A stretch of 64,000 nucleotides of DNA from Colwellia sp. (GTDB lineage: Bacteria > Pseudomonadota > Gammaproteobacteria > Enterobacterales > Alteromonadaceae): positions 62,001-126,000 of the forward strand of contig JABSOW010000005.1 of NCBI GenBank assembly GCA_013215465.1. Reading direction: 5' to 3'. The position numbers and the translations under genes were made by a program. Below are positions 43,086-49,946 of this stretch, in pieces. The notes beneath the pieces are model-generated. The model ran no database searches. It saw nothing but the letters and a program-made list of their open reading frames with translations, and was not told where the DNA came from. The stretch's first letter is position 1, and the number at the start of each line of letters is the position of its first letter.

Positions 43086-43111
43086 TGGTGGGCAAGTTGG
43101 TGGGCAACTAT
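43086..43111. repeat. attR-like direct repeat
   Basis: Right copy of the 21-bp repeat (TGGTGGGCA at 43086-43094 and 43098-43106), then A, then CTAT. It lies 22 bp after the SLATT stop codon. Confidence 0.8.
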
Positions 43112-43227
43112 TCGTGATGTAACAAGTTAAGAAGGTAATATACTGTTTTATATGAACTAATAAAATAGGCTCAATAAGCAGATTGCAAATATAGAATAAA
43201 TATCAAACGAATATTGTTTACTAAAAA

Positions 43228-43253
43228 GCCATCGCTCAGCGATGGCTTTTTTT
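43228..43253 (+). terminator. strong terminator beyond the island right end
   Basis: GCCATCGCT (43228-43236) pairs with AGCGATGGC (43238-43246) with one central base, flanked by AAAAA on the left and seven T on the right, so it may work in both directions. It lies outside the attR repeat, upstream of yceH. The gene it originally served is not visible, because the island now separates it from yicC. Confidence 0.82.
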
Positions 43254-43338
43254 GTGCGCATTCAAAGACATTAACGTAGTAATGAGGCATATTGCTTGCT
43301 ATAACATCAGTAGCAATTTTTATAAGGATGCCTTCAAT

Positions 43339-44004
43339 ATGATCACATTATCCGCACAGCAATGTCGCATTATCGGTGTAATGCTAGAAAAAGAAACGAC
43401 TACCCCAGAGCAATATCCGCTTTCTGTCAATGCTATTACCACAGGTTGTAATCAAAAAAGTAACCGTGAGCCAGTGATGTCACTTGCCGATAGTGAGGTA
43501 CAAAATGTCGTGGATGAACTGGCAAAAATGAACCAACTCATGGTAGATCACAAAGCTTCCGGCCGAGTCAGTAAATATTTTCATCTTTTTTGTGATACCG
43601 AATTTGGCAGTTTAAAATTTACCGCTCAGCAACGCGCCATTATTTGTGTGTTATTGCTAAGAGGGCCGCAAACGCCGGGTGAGTTAAGAACCCGCACTAA
43701 TCGCCTCGCTGATTTTGCCGATGTGGGTGAAGTTGAAATTGCCCTCAATCAATTACAAAACTTAAACAGCCTGCCATTGGTTAAAAAACTTGCACGCGAG
43801 CCAGGAAAGCGCGACTGTCGTTATGTGCATTTATTTTCAGATCTTGATGAAAGTTACTCGGTTGAGTCAAGTAGCACTCAAGCAGGTGTCACCCCCGTAG
43901 AAAGTAACAATCAACTAGCGCAGAGAGTAGCTGAGCTAGAGCAACAAGTTGTTTTATTAACACAACAAGTGGCTGATTTAACTGAGTTGTTTGATAAGAA
44001 CTAA
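43339..44004 (+). CDS. yceH: YceH-family protein (DUF480)
   Basis: A 221-residue DUF480 protein beginning MITLSAQQCRIIGVMLEKETTTPEQYPLSVNAITTGCNQKSNREPVM, the classic N-terminus of the family, with a second winged-helix domain (AQQRAIICVLLLRGPQTPGELRTRTNRLADF) and a C-terminal coiled-coil tail (QLAQRVAELEQQVVLLTQQVADLTELF). I chose ATG 43339; the longer frame back to 43252 runs through a terminator. Function is unknown; the double winged helix suggests DNA binding. It lies 228 bp outside the attR repeat. Confidence 0.92.
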   Translation: MITLSAQQCRIIGVMLEKETTTPEQYPLSVNAITTGCNQKSNREPVMSLADSEVQNVVDELAKMNQLMVDHKASGRVSKYFHLFCDTEFGSLKFTAQQRAIICVLLLRGPQTPGELRTRTNRLADFADVGEVEIALNQLQNLNSLPLVKKLAREPGKRDCRYVHLFSDLDESYSVESSSTQAGVTPVESNNQLAQRVAELEQQVVLLTQQVADLTELFDKN

Positions 44005-44070
44005 CGATTGCTTTTAGCTAATCTCTCTACTCACTCAAAGCCTAGTGACAATATCCTTGGCTAGGCCGGT

Positions 44071-44205
44071 GTTAGCAAGTTTGAGATCCGCGAAGAAGTT
44101 GCTGAAAAACGTTTAAATCACAATGCTTCAAATATCGTGAGAATTTATAATAGATACCAATATAAACAGAGCGTAAAGAGGCAGATGAGAAATTGGCAAG
44201 TTTGA
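44071..44205 (+). pseudogene. C-terminal remnant of a tyrosine integrase
   Basis: A 44-codon frame with no start codon ends at TGA 44203-44205. It reads REEVAEKRLNHNASNIVRIY then NRYQYKQSVKRQMRNWQV. This is the last part of a P4-type integrase: the His of L-N-H and nucleophile Tyr of R-I-Y are visible, and it aligns by eye with the intact island integrase end (HVAERCLNHKLKGIVGTYNRHDY). The N-terminal three-quarters of the gene is absent. It suggests an older, decayed element at this locus, possibly the one that brought hipBA, 180 bp downstream. The 381-bp gap 44005-44385 holds this remnant and the hipBA promoter. Confidence 0.8.
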
Positions 44206-44306
44206 TTCTGCCAATAGCGAATTTTACAGTTACGAAATAGAGATGAAGTAGTCTAAAGTTAATTATAGTTTACCTATGGCTGTTAAATAAGTATAGCTAC
44301 CACAAA

Positions 44307-44374
44307 AGTTAACTACTATTGACTTTTGGACGTTTTTTGATTAATTTATATTTAAAAGTCAATTAAAGTTAACT
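44307..44374 (+). promoter_or_regulatory. hipBA promoter with repeated operator sites
   Basis: Two AAAGTTAACT sequences with an AGTTAACT palindrome (44307-44314 and 44367-44374) lie 60 bp apart, one on each side of a sigma-70 promoter: TTGACT (44319-44324) and TAATTT (44342-44347) with 17-bp spacing. A related TAAAGTTAATTATAG lies at 44257-44271. HipB-type regulators bind paired palindromes to repress their own operon, so these are good candidate operators. The hipB ATG is at 44386. Confidence 0.6.
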
Positions 44375-44385
44375 TATGGGGTTGT

Positions 44386-44703
44386 ATGTTAGTAAAGCAA
44401 ACGTTAGGTAGAGTGGTTAAAAGTACCAATATGCCAGATTTAACAAAAAGTTTTTCACCTGAACAGTTAGCTAAAGCGATTACAGCTAAGCGCACGGGCA
44501 TGAAACTGACATTGGTTAACGTATCTGCAGCACTTTCACTGTCAAAACCCACTCTGATCAAAATTGAAAAAGGAGATACCAGCGTTAAACTCGTCAACAT
44601 ACTTAAAGTGATGGAGTACCTTGGTTTGTCATTCAGTATTGTTTCTGATGAGCTCACACCAAATAGCAATACGACTGGAGTAAGTGATGAAGAATGGTAC
44701 TAA
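44386..44703 (+). CDS. hipB: HipB-like XRE-family antitoxin/regulator
   Basis: A 105-residue XRE-family helix-turn-helix protein with a central LAKAITAKRTGMKLTLVNVSAALSLSKPTLIKIEKGDTSVKLVNILKVMEYLGLSFSIV. It binds DNA and normally neutralises HipA. The start at ATG 44386 follows GGGG 4 bases upstream, and a second ATG at 44431 (MPDLTKSFS) could be the real start. It overlaps hipA by 20 bp, typical of hipBA operons. The C-terminal tail is polar. Confidence 0.88.
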   Translation: MLVKQTLGRVVKSTNMPDLTKSFSPEQLAKAITAKRTGMKLTLVNVSAALSLSKPTLIKIEKGDTSVKLVNILKVMEYLGLSFSIVSDELTPNSNTTGVSDEEWY

Positions 44704-46105
44704 CATCAATCACCTGAGCGTAAACAGTTTACATGTATTCATTGGTCATCATCAAAAAATCGCTACAATCAGTATTCCAGTTGGTTCAGAAACGGAAATT
44801 TCGTTAACTTATGAGTCTTCATGGGTCCAAGAAGGCTTTGCCATTTCACCTCATCTTCCGTTGGATGGTAATTTTGATCATCGAGCGGTTCGAAACTACT
44901 TACAAAACTTATTACCTGAAGGCAAAGGCCTGGAAGAAATCACCAGTAATACCACTATTTCTAAAAATAATACCTTTGGTTTGATTAAGGTAATTGGTGA
45001 GGAAACCTCTGGTGCACTCTCTTTCAGAGGGGAAAACAACAATGCGAAAGAAACGACTTTTCGAGAAGTAACGAAAGCGGAATTAGATAAAAAACTCATT
45101 CGTTTTAAAGCGGTAGGAGAATCAATTACCTATTGGGATGGCCGCACTAGGCTATCGGTTGCGGGTGTTCAGGATAAACTCAATCTACTTGAAGTAGATG
45201 GAAAGCTAGGGTTTGGCGAGGGCGAGTTATGTTCAAACAAGATCTTTAAATTCGAGACAGGCAAAGCGCCTTTTATCGCTGTGAACGAGCTATTTACCAT
45301 GTTACTCGCTAGTGCAGCAGGTATTGACGTTTCTCATGTTGAATTGCGCACTTATGGTGGCGTGAGAGCCTTTGTGATTGATCGTTTCGATAGACGCTCT
45401 GTATCGGGGAAACGTATGTTGCGCCGTCATATTATTGATGGTTGTCAGGCGGCTAACCTTCCTCCGTCTTATAAATATGAGCGCCAATATGGTGATGAAG
45501 GTGATGGCATCTATATCCGGGATGGTGTTTCATTTCCTAAATTATTCTCAATTGAAACAGCTAATTCTGAGGCTTATCAGGCTCAACTTGTTCGTTGGAT
45601 GACATTTAATCTTTTAGTTCGCAACTATGATGCACACGGTAAAAACATCAGCTTCTTTGTCGGTAAGCAAGGCTTAGAGCTAACACCCTTTTATGATCTA
45701 GTGAATATCGAAGCCATTATTAGAGAAATACAAAACCGACAAGCCGACGGATCTTGTGGCAGAGAGGACAACATTTCACCACCTGGTATTTCTACAACTA
45801 ATGCAATGTCCATTGGAGAGCATAGTTCGGGGGAAGGGAACTTTAATAATCCTATTACCGGCTATATGCTGGCCGATTTTGCCGATGAGTTTGGAATATC
45901 ACTGCCTCGTATACAGTTGCTAATGAGCCAAATGGTTAAATCGATACTTAATACAGTAGATACAGCGAAAGACAAAGCACTTGAACAAGATTTATCAGAC
46001 GTAGAAGTCAACCATATTGATTTATGTATCACTATTATCAATGAGTCTGCTGAAGAGCTATATGAAGAAATTAAGCAAATTACTAGCTATGACGGTGTTA
46101 TTTAA
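44687..46105 (+). CDS. hipA: HipA-family Ser/Thr kinase toxin
   Basis: A 472-residue HipA. The ATG at 44687 lies 6 bases after GGAG (44677-44680); a GTG at 44684 is less likely. The N-terminal subdomain (LHVFIGHHQKIATISI and YESSWVQEGFAISPHLPL) is followed by the regulatory P-loop Ser segment in LSVAGVQDKLNLLEVDGK, the catalytic NYDAHGKNISFF (equivalent to the D-G-H-x-K-N of E. coli HipA) and the metal-binding LTPFYDLVNIEAI. All expected residues are present. HipA phosphorylates a translation factor (GltX in E. coli) to induce persistence. It could be the cargo of the decayed element next to it. Confidence 0.92.
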   Translation: MKNGTNINHLSVNSLHVFIGHHQKIATISIPVGSETEISLTYESSWVQEGFAISPHLPLDGNFDHRAVRNYLQNLLPEGKGLEEITSNTTISKNNTFGLIKVIGEETSGALSFRGENNNAKETTFREVTKAELDKKLIRFKAVGESITYWDGRTRLSVAGVQDKLNLLEVDGKLGFGEGELCSNKIFKFETGKAPFIAVNELFTMLLASAAGIDVSHVELRTYGGVRAFVIDRFDRRSVSGKRMLRRHIIDGCQAANLPPSYKYERQYGDEGDGIYIRDGVSFPKLFSIETANSEAYQAQLVRWMTFNLLVRNYDAHGKNISFFVGKQGLELTPFYDLVNIEAIIREIQNRQADGSCGREDNISPPGISTTNAMSIGEHSSGEGNFNNPITGYMLADFADEFGISLPRIQLLMSQMVKSILNTVDTAKDKALEQDLSDVEVNHIDLCITIINESAEELYEEIKQITSYDGVI

Positions 46106-46215
46106 ATACGACACTTGAAACAGCCAGGCATATTGATCAGAACATAGCCTTAGTTTAAGTGTCTTCTAATATAAAGCATGGCCAAAGTTAGTTGACCACA
46201 CTGGTATCATTAAAA

Positions 46216-46635
46216 TTACTGATATCTATTTCTATGTGCCGGTAAATCACTATTATACTGTACAAATTCAACTTCATAGCCACTTGGATCGATAAAATAA
46301 ACATTACAGCGATATTTATCTTTAGCACCTTCTTTATCAACAGTAAAACCAGCTTGCGCTAAGCGCTTAATTACCCCGGTTATATCGCTAGTGACATAGG
46401 CAAAATGAGCAAGACCAACTTGATGACCCGTTAAGTCACGGTTTTCACCTACGCCATTATCATTAAAGGCAATATATTGGTAGTCATCGCCAAAGTGTAC
46501 CCAGTTGCGAAGCTTACCAAACCATTCATTGGTACCGCCACCGCGAATTGCCCAATGGGGAAAGGCTGCTTGGTAAAATTTTAACGTTTTTTCAATGTCG
46601 CTTACCACTAAGTTTACATGCTCTAAAGTAATCAT
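46216..46635 (-). CDS. VOC-family glyoxalase-like protein
   Basis: A 139-residue vicinal-oxygen-chelate protein: MITLEHVNLVVSDIEKTLKFYQ starts the first beta-alpha-beta unit and LAHFAYVTSDITGVIKRLAQAGF the second, ending with YFIDPSGYEVEFVQY. The metal ligands would be His6 and equivalent positions in the second half (Glu near the C-terminus). Family members include glyoxalase I, dioxygenases and resistance proteins; the substrate is unclear. It is cotranscribed with the FMN reductase gene 38 bp upstream, and the divergent regulator probably controls both. Confidence 0.87.
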   Translation of the reverse strand: MITLEHVNLVVSDIEKTLKFYQAAFPHWAIRGGGTNEWFGKLRNWVHFGDDYQYIAFNDNGVGENRDLTGHQVGLAHFAYVTSDITGVIKRLAQAGFTVDKEGAKDKYRCNVYFIDPSGYEVEFVQYNSDLPAHRNRYQ

Positions 46636-46673
46636 ATTGCTCTCCTGTATACTATGGTTATTAAATCTTGCTC

Positions 46674-47288
46674 CTACATGCCATTAGCATAAAGTTGTTC
46701 ATTTGGATAAGGGGCCATTGACAAATTTGTTCGTAGTGCTCGTAATGTTTCGCTGTAATGCAATAAAACATGCAAGCTGTAACCAATGCGATGACGTATA
46801 GAGTTATCTCGTTCGGACAACGCTGTGCCATTATCACCATTAAGAACTTCTGCTACGTTTCTAATAACAATATGATCAGGTATAGCGACTAGCTTGTTAT
46901 TTTTGAAAGCATTCATGCGTAATTCTGCAATGGGATAGACACCGCTGACACCGCCGGAAATTGCCACTAGTAATACTGGTTTATGAGCAGTGTCTTGGCC
47001 CGAGCACATTAATAATACATTTTTCAATAAAGGAGATGCCATACCGCTCCATTCAGGTGTAATCATAATGAATGCGTCAGCTTTACTGATTTGCTCATTT
47101 AATATTGGCCAGTCGCTTTGTTCGGCAGATTTACCCAGTTGTGTACCGTCCCATAAAGGTAAGTTATATTGGCAAAGCTCGAAGTGAGTGACTTTTTCAT
47201 AGCCAGTAACAGACTCTGCTATGTATTGAGCGACTTTTACACTTTGTGATTGCTTTCTTTGGCTGGCACTAATAATAACTAAATTCAT
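46674..47288 (-). CDS. NADPH-dependent FMN reductase-like flavoprotein
   Basis: A 204-residue flavodoxin-fold protein of the NADPH-dependent FMN reductase family: MNLVIISASQRKQSQSVKVAQYI is the phosphate-binding P-loop region, followed by the FMN-site MITPEWSGMASPLLKNVLL and the late PVLLVAISGGVSGVYPIAELR. It probably reduces flavin or quinones. It starts the VOC operon and is divergent from the regulator gene at 47455, sharing a control region with repeated motifs. A stress or detoxification role is inferred from the pair. Confidence 0.85.
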   Translation of the reverse strand: MNLVIISASQRKQSQSVKVAQYIAESVTGYEKVTHFELCQYNLPLWDGTQLGKSAEQSDWPILNEQISKADAFIMITPEWSGMASPLLKNVLLMCSGQDTAHKPVLLVAISGGVSGVYPIAELRMNAFKNNKLVAIPDHIVIRNVAEVLNGDNGTALSERDNSIRHRIGYSLHVLLHYSETLRALRTNLSMAPYPNEQLYANGM

Positions 47289-47302
47289 TGCTTGTCCTTA
47301 CT

Positions 47303-47408
47303 TTGTTATGTAAATATTATTGTTTACTAATTGTTATGTAAATTAAACTCTTTATTTAATTGTGTCAATGGTAAAGGTAAAATAAAATAAATAAAAAAGT
47401 TTACATAA
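47303..47408. promoter_or_regulatory. repeated operator-like sites between the divergent genes
   Basis: TTGTTATGTAAAT occurs twice in direct orientation (47303-47315 and 47331-47343, 28 bp apart), and TTTACATAA, the reverse complement of TTATGTAAA, at 47400-47408 gives a third site. They lie between the FMN reductase start (47288) and the regulator start (47455). These are probable binding sites for the divergent regulator at 47455. Confidence 0.55.
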
Positions 47409-47454
47409 GATGTTTTTTGGCGATAATAGTCTTACTCAGTACATTGGAACTATT

Positions 47455-48072
47455 ATGAAAACCCATAATAAAATTATTGAATTACTTAAAACTAAAGGAC
47501 CCTTGACCGCTAAAACGTTAGCGCAATCACTGAAAGTGACTACGATGGGCATACGTCAGCACATGTTGGCGTTAGAAGAGTCAGGGGAGGTGATATTTAA
47601 AGATGAAAAAGCTCCCCGTGGTAGACCAACGCGTTATTGGTCATTAACACCGAAAACCAATAGTTATTTTGCTAACCGCCATGATGAGTTAACAGTACAA
47701 TTAATTGACTCTGTTATCGCGGTGTTTGGTGATGATGGCTTAGATAAGCTTATTACTAATAGAGAAGAGTCAGCAATGCGAAGTTACCGCTTGGCTTTAG
47801 CTGATAGATATGGCGTACAAGAGAAGCTACAAACATTGGCTAAGATCCGTAGCGATGAAGGTTATATGGCAACCGTTGAGCAAGAAGGCGATTTTTTCTG
47901 GCTGTTAGAACACCATTGTCCTATTTGTGCTGCGGCAACAAAGTGCACCAACTTTTGTCGCAGTGAATTACAGTTATTCCAAAGCTTGCTTAGTGACGTT
48001 GCGGTAATTAGTCGAGAAGAACATATTATTAAAGGCGCAAGGCGCTGTGCATATAAAGTAACCCCAGTTTAA
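47455..48072 (+). CDS. winged-helix regulator with C-terminal Cys cluster (SufR-like)
   Basis: A 205-residue regulator starting at ATG 47455 (MKTHNKIIELLK) with GGA 6 bases upstream. The N-terminal winged helix (KTKGPLTAKTLAQSLKVTTMGIRQHMLALEESGEVIFKDEKAPRGRPTRYWSLT) resembles DeoR/ArsR-type SufR repressors. The C-terminus has a Cys-rich segment, C-P-I-C and C-T-N-F-C in HHCPICAAATKCTNFCRSEL, then RRC, like the cluster or metal site of SufR proteins. It may sense Fe-S status, metal or redox state. It is divergent from the FMN reductase/VOC operon. Confidence 0.8.
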   Translation: MKTHNKIIELLKTKGPLTAKTLAQSLKVTTMGIRQHMLALEESGEVIFKDEKAPRGRPTRYWSLTPKTNSYFANRHDELTVQLIDSVIAVFGDDGLDKLITNREESAMRSYRLALADRYGVQEKLQTLAKIRSDEGYMATVEQEGDFFWLLEHHCPICAAATKCTNFCRSELQLFQSLLSDVAVISREEHIIKGARRCAYKVTPV

Positions 48073-48277
48073 GTGCACAGCAAAGGTTACTTGATAAAGC
48101 TCATTCAGCTTAGGTGCTTTTTTGTCGAAAAATAGGTGACAGTTTAGCGCCTGGGTCATTAGGCTATGAGCAATAGGCATGGCTTGGTGAGAGTATGCTA
48201 GCGTTGGCGCACGCAGAAAAACTTGAAATGAATAGCAGCAGACGAATCGATTGAAATGACTTATTCTTTAACTAAAA

Positions 48278-48339
48278 CTGACTGGTAAAGTCAGCTCAGA
48301 ATGAACAAAAATGTTCATTCTGAGTGACATTTAGTGTCA
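48278..48339. repeat. three adjacent hairpins downstream of ilvA
   Basis: Three inverted repeats lie back to back in the 282-bp gap 48073-48354: CTGAC/GTCAG (48278-48294), CTCAGAATGAACA/TGTTCATTCTGAG with an AAAA loop (48295-48324, 13-bp perfect stem), and TGACA/TGTCA (48325-48339). There is no T-run on the minus strand after them. They may end or stabilise the ilv transcript. Confidence 0.55.
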
Positions 48340-48354
48340 TAACCTAAGAACTGA

Positions 48355-49923
48355 TTAGTTAAGAAAGGCTTGATAAGCTTGGTTATCAGTTGTTTCTTGA
48401 AATTGGTAGCCTAACGCATTTAAATGTTTAAAAAATTCAGTTTCTTTATCTTTACTGACATCAAATCCCGCAAGAACTTGCCCAAATGCAGCACCATGAT
48501 TTCGGTAATGAAATAAAGTGATATTGAACAGCTCACCCATGGCATCAAGAAATTTCTCTAATGCGCCGGGATGTTCTGGAAATTCAAAGCTGAATAGACG
48601 TTCATTTTGAGTACTAGCAGCACTTTTACCGCCAATCATATAACGAACATGTAATTTTGCTAGCTCATTATCGGTAAAGTCACTTGCTTGATAGTTGGCG
48701 TTTGCTAACTCGTTAAGTAATTGTTGTCGCTCTTCTATGCCACCACCTAAACGAACACCGACAAACACATTGGCACTAGGCTCGCCAGCATAACGATAGT
48801 TAAACTCAGTGATCACTCTATTATCTAAAGTCTGACAAAAACGTTTGAAGCTGCCTTTTTCTTCAGGGATGGTCACCGCTAAGATTGCTTCTTTTTTCTC
48901 GCCTAACTCACAACGCTCAGACACATAACGTAAACTATGAAAGTTCATGTTTGCACCTGATAATATGGCGACTAAAGACTGATTATTCAGTTTATGTTGA
49001 TTACTATACTTTTGTAAACCGGCTAATGATAAGGCACCTGCTGGCTCAGCAATAACACGTGTTTGCTCAAAAATATCTTTAATCGAGGTACAGATTTCAT
49101 CGGTTGTTACTGTGATCACATCATCACAGTAACGTTCAATTAGTTTAAACGTATGTTCGCCAATGCGTTTAACCGCTACACCGTCAGCAAATAAGCCTAC
49201 TTGCTCTAGGTCAACGGGCTTTCCTGCCGCTAGGGCGGCTTTTAAACAAGCTGAATCTTCAGCTTCAACGGCAATTATTTTAGTTTTTGGGCTAAGCTGT
49301 TTTAAATACACCGCCATACCCGCTAATAAACCACCGCCACCAACGGGAATGAAAACGATATCAGCATTAGGGAGTTGTTGTAATAACTCTTTAGCAACGG
49401 TGCCTTGCCCAACAATAACATCGATATCATCAAAAGGATGAATGAGGGTTTTATTTTCGGCTTTAGCGTATTCAATTGCGGCTACTTGGGCTTCATTAAA
49501 ACTGTTGCCCACTAAACGTACTTCACCGCCAAAGCGTCTCACATTATCCACTTTAATGTCGGGTGTGGTTTTAGGCATAACAATGGTTGCTTTAATGCCT
49601 AGTTTATTTGCTGCTAACGCTAAGCCTTGGGCATGATTCCCTGCAGAAGCGGCAATAACACCATGAATACATTCAGCTTCACTTAAGCCTGATAACTTGT
49701 TGTAAGCACCACGCAGTTTGAAAGAATGTACCGGTTGTTGATCTTCACGCTTTAAATAAATTTGATTATTTAAACGACTCGATAACTTAGTTAACAGTGT
49801 TAGCTCAGTTTCTACCGCAATATCATAAACAGGCGCAAGTAAAATGCGCCTTAAATAATCAAGTTGCTCAGCTTGCTGGGTTAGCTCTTTGTTTAGTGAA
49901 GCTTGGCTTTGTATTTCGCTCAT
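48355..49923 (-). CDS. ilvA: threonine ammonia-lyase, biosynthetic
   Basis: A 522-residue biosynthetic threonine dehydratase. The PLP-dependent domain (about 1-330) has SFKLRGAYNKLSGL with the PLP Lys, AASAGNHAQGLAL and VGGGGLLAGMAV for the phosphate. Two C-terminal ACT-like domains (about 335-520, EKKEAILAVTIPEEKGSFKRFC and RLFSFEFPEHPGALEKFLDAM) bind isoleucine and valine for feedback control. It converts threonine to 2-oxobutanoate, the first step of isoleucine synthesis. It is the last gene of ilvG-M-D-A, 23 bp after ilvD. Confidence 0.97.
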   Translation of the reverse strand: MSEIQSQASLNKELTQQAEQLDYLRRILLAPVYDIAVETELTLLTKLSSRLNNQIYLKREDQQPVHSFKLRGAYNKLSGLSEAECIHGVIAASAGNHAQGLALAANKLGIKATIVMPKTTPDIKVDNVRRFGGEVRLVGNSFNEAQVAAIEYAKAENKTLIHPFDDIDVIVGQGTVAKELLQQLPNADIVFIPVGGGGLLAGMAVYLKQLSPKTKIIAVEAEDSACLKAALAAGKPVDLEQVGLFADGVAVKRIGEHTFKLIERYCDDVITVTTDEICTSIKDIFEQTRVIAEPAGALSLAGLQKYSNQHKLNNQSLVAILSGANMNFHSLRYVSERCELGEKKEAILAVTIPEEKGSFKRFCQTLDNRVITEFNYRYAGEPSANVFVGVRLGGGIEERQQLLNELANANYQASDFTDNELAKLHVRYMIGGKSAASTQNERLFSFEFPEHPGALEKFLDAMGELFNITLFHYRNHGAAFGQVLAGFDVSKDKETEFFKHLNALGYQFQETTDNQAYQAFLN

Positions 49924-49946
49924 AGTGTTGCTCTATTATTTCTTAA

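Larger units (their letters stand above)
24799..43111. mobile_element. 18.3-kb genomic island inserted downstream of yicC
   Basis: The segment is bounded by a 21-bp perfect direct repeat: two TGGTGGGCA units separated by AGT, at 24799-24819 and 43086-43106, extended by CTAT to 26 bp with one mismatch. A tyrosine integrase begins 36 bp inside the left repeat. Contents: integrase, two unknown genes, an inner integrase/Rep/AlpA unit, a type I restriction operon with SIR2 and AlbA_2 genes, and an RT-SLATT cassette adjacent to the right repeat. The genes outside (yicC left, yceH right) are core chromosomal genes. yicC is an established hotspot for islands mobilised by SXT/R391 elements, but I found no direct evidence of an SXT-like oriT here. 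Confidence 0.85.

Noticed and set aside
47410..47454. Upstream start for the Cys-cluster regulator
   Set aside because: The additional 15 residues (MFFGDNSLTQYIGTI) overlap the operator repeats; ATG 47455 fits the winged-helix start and has a GGA site.
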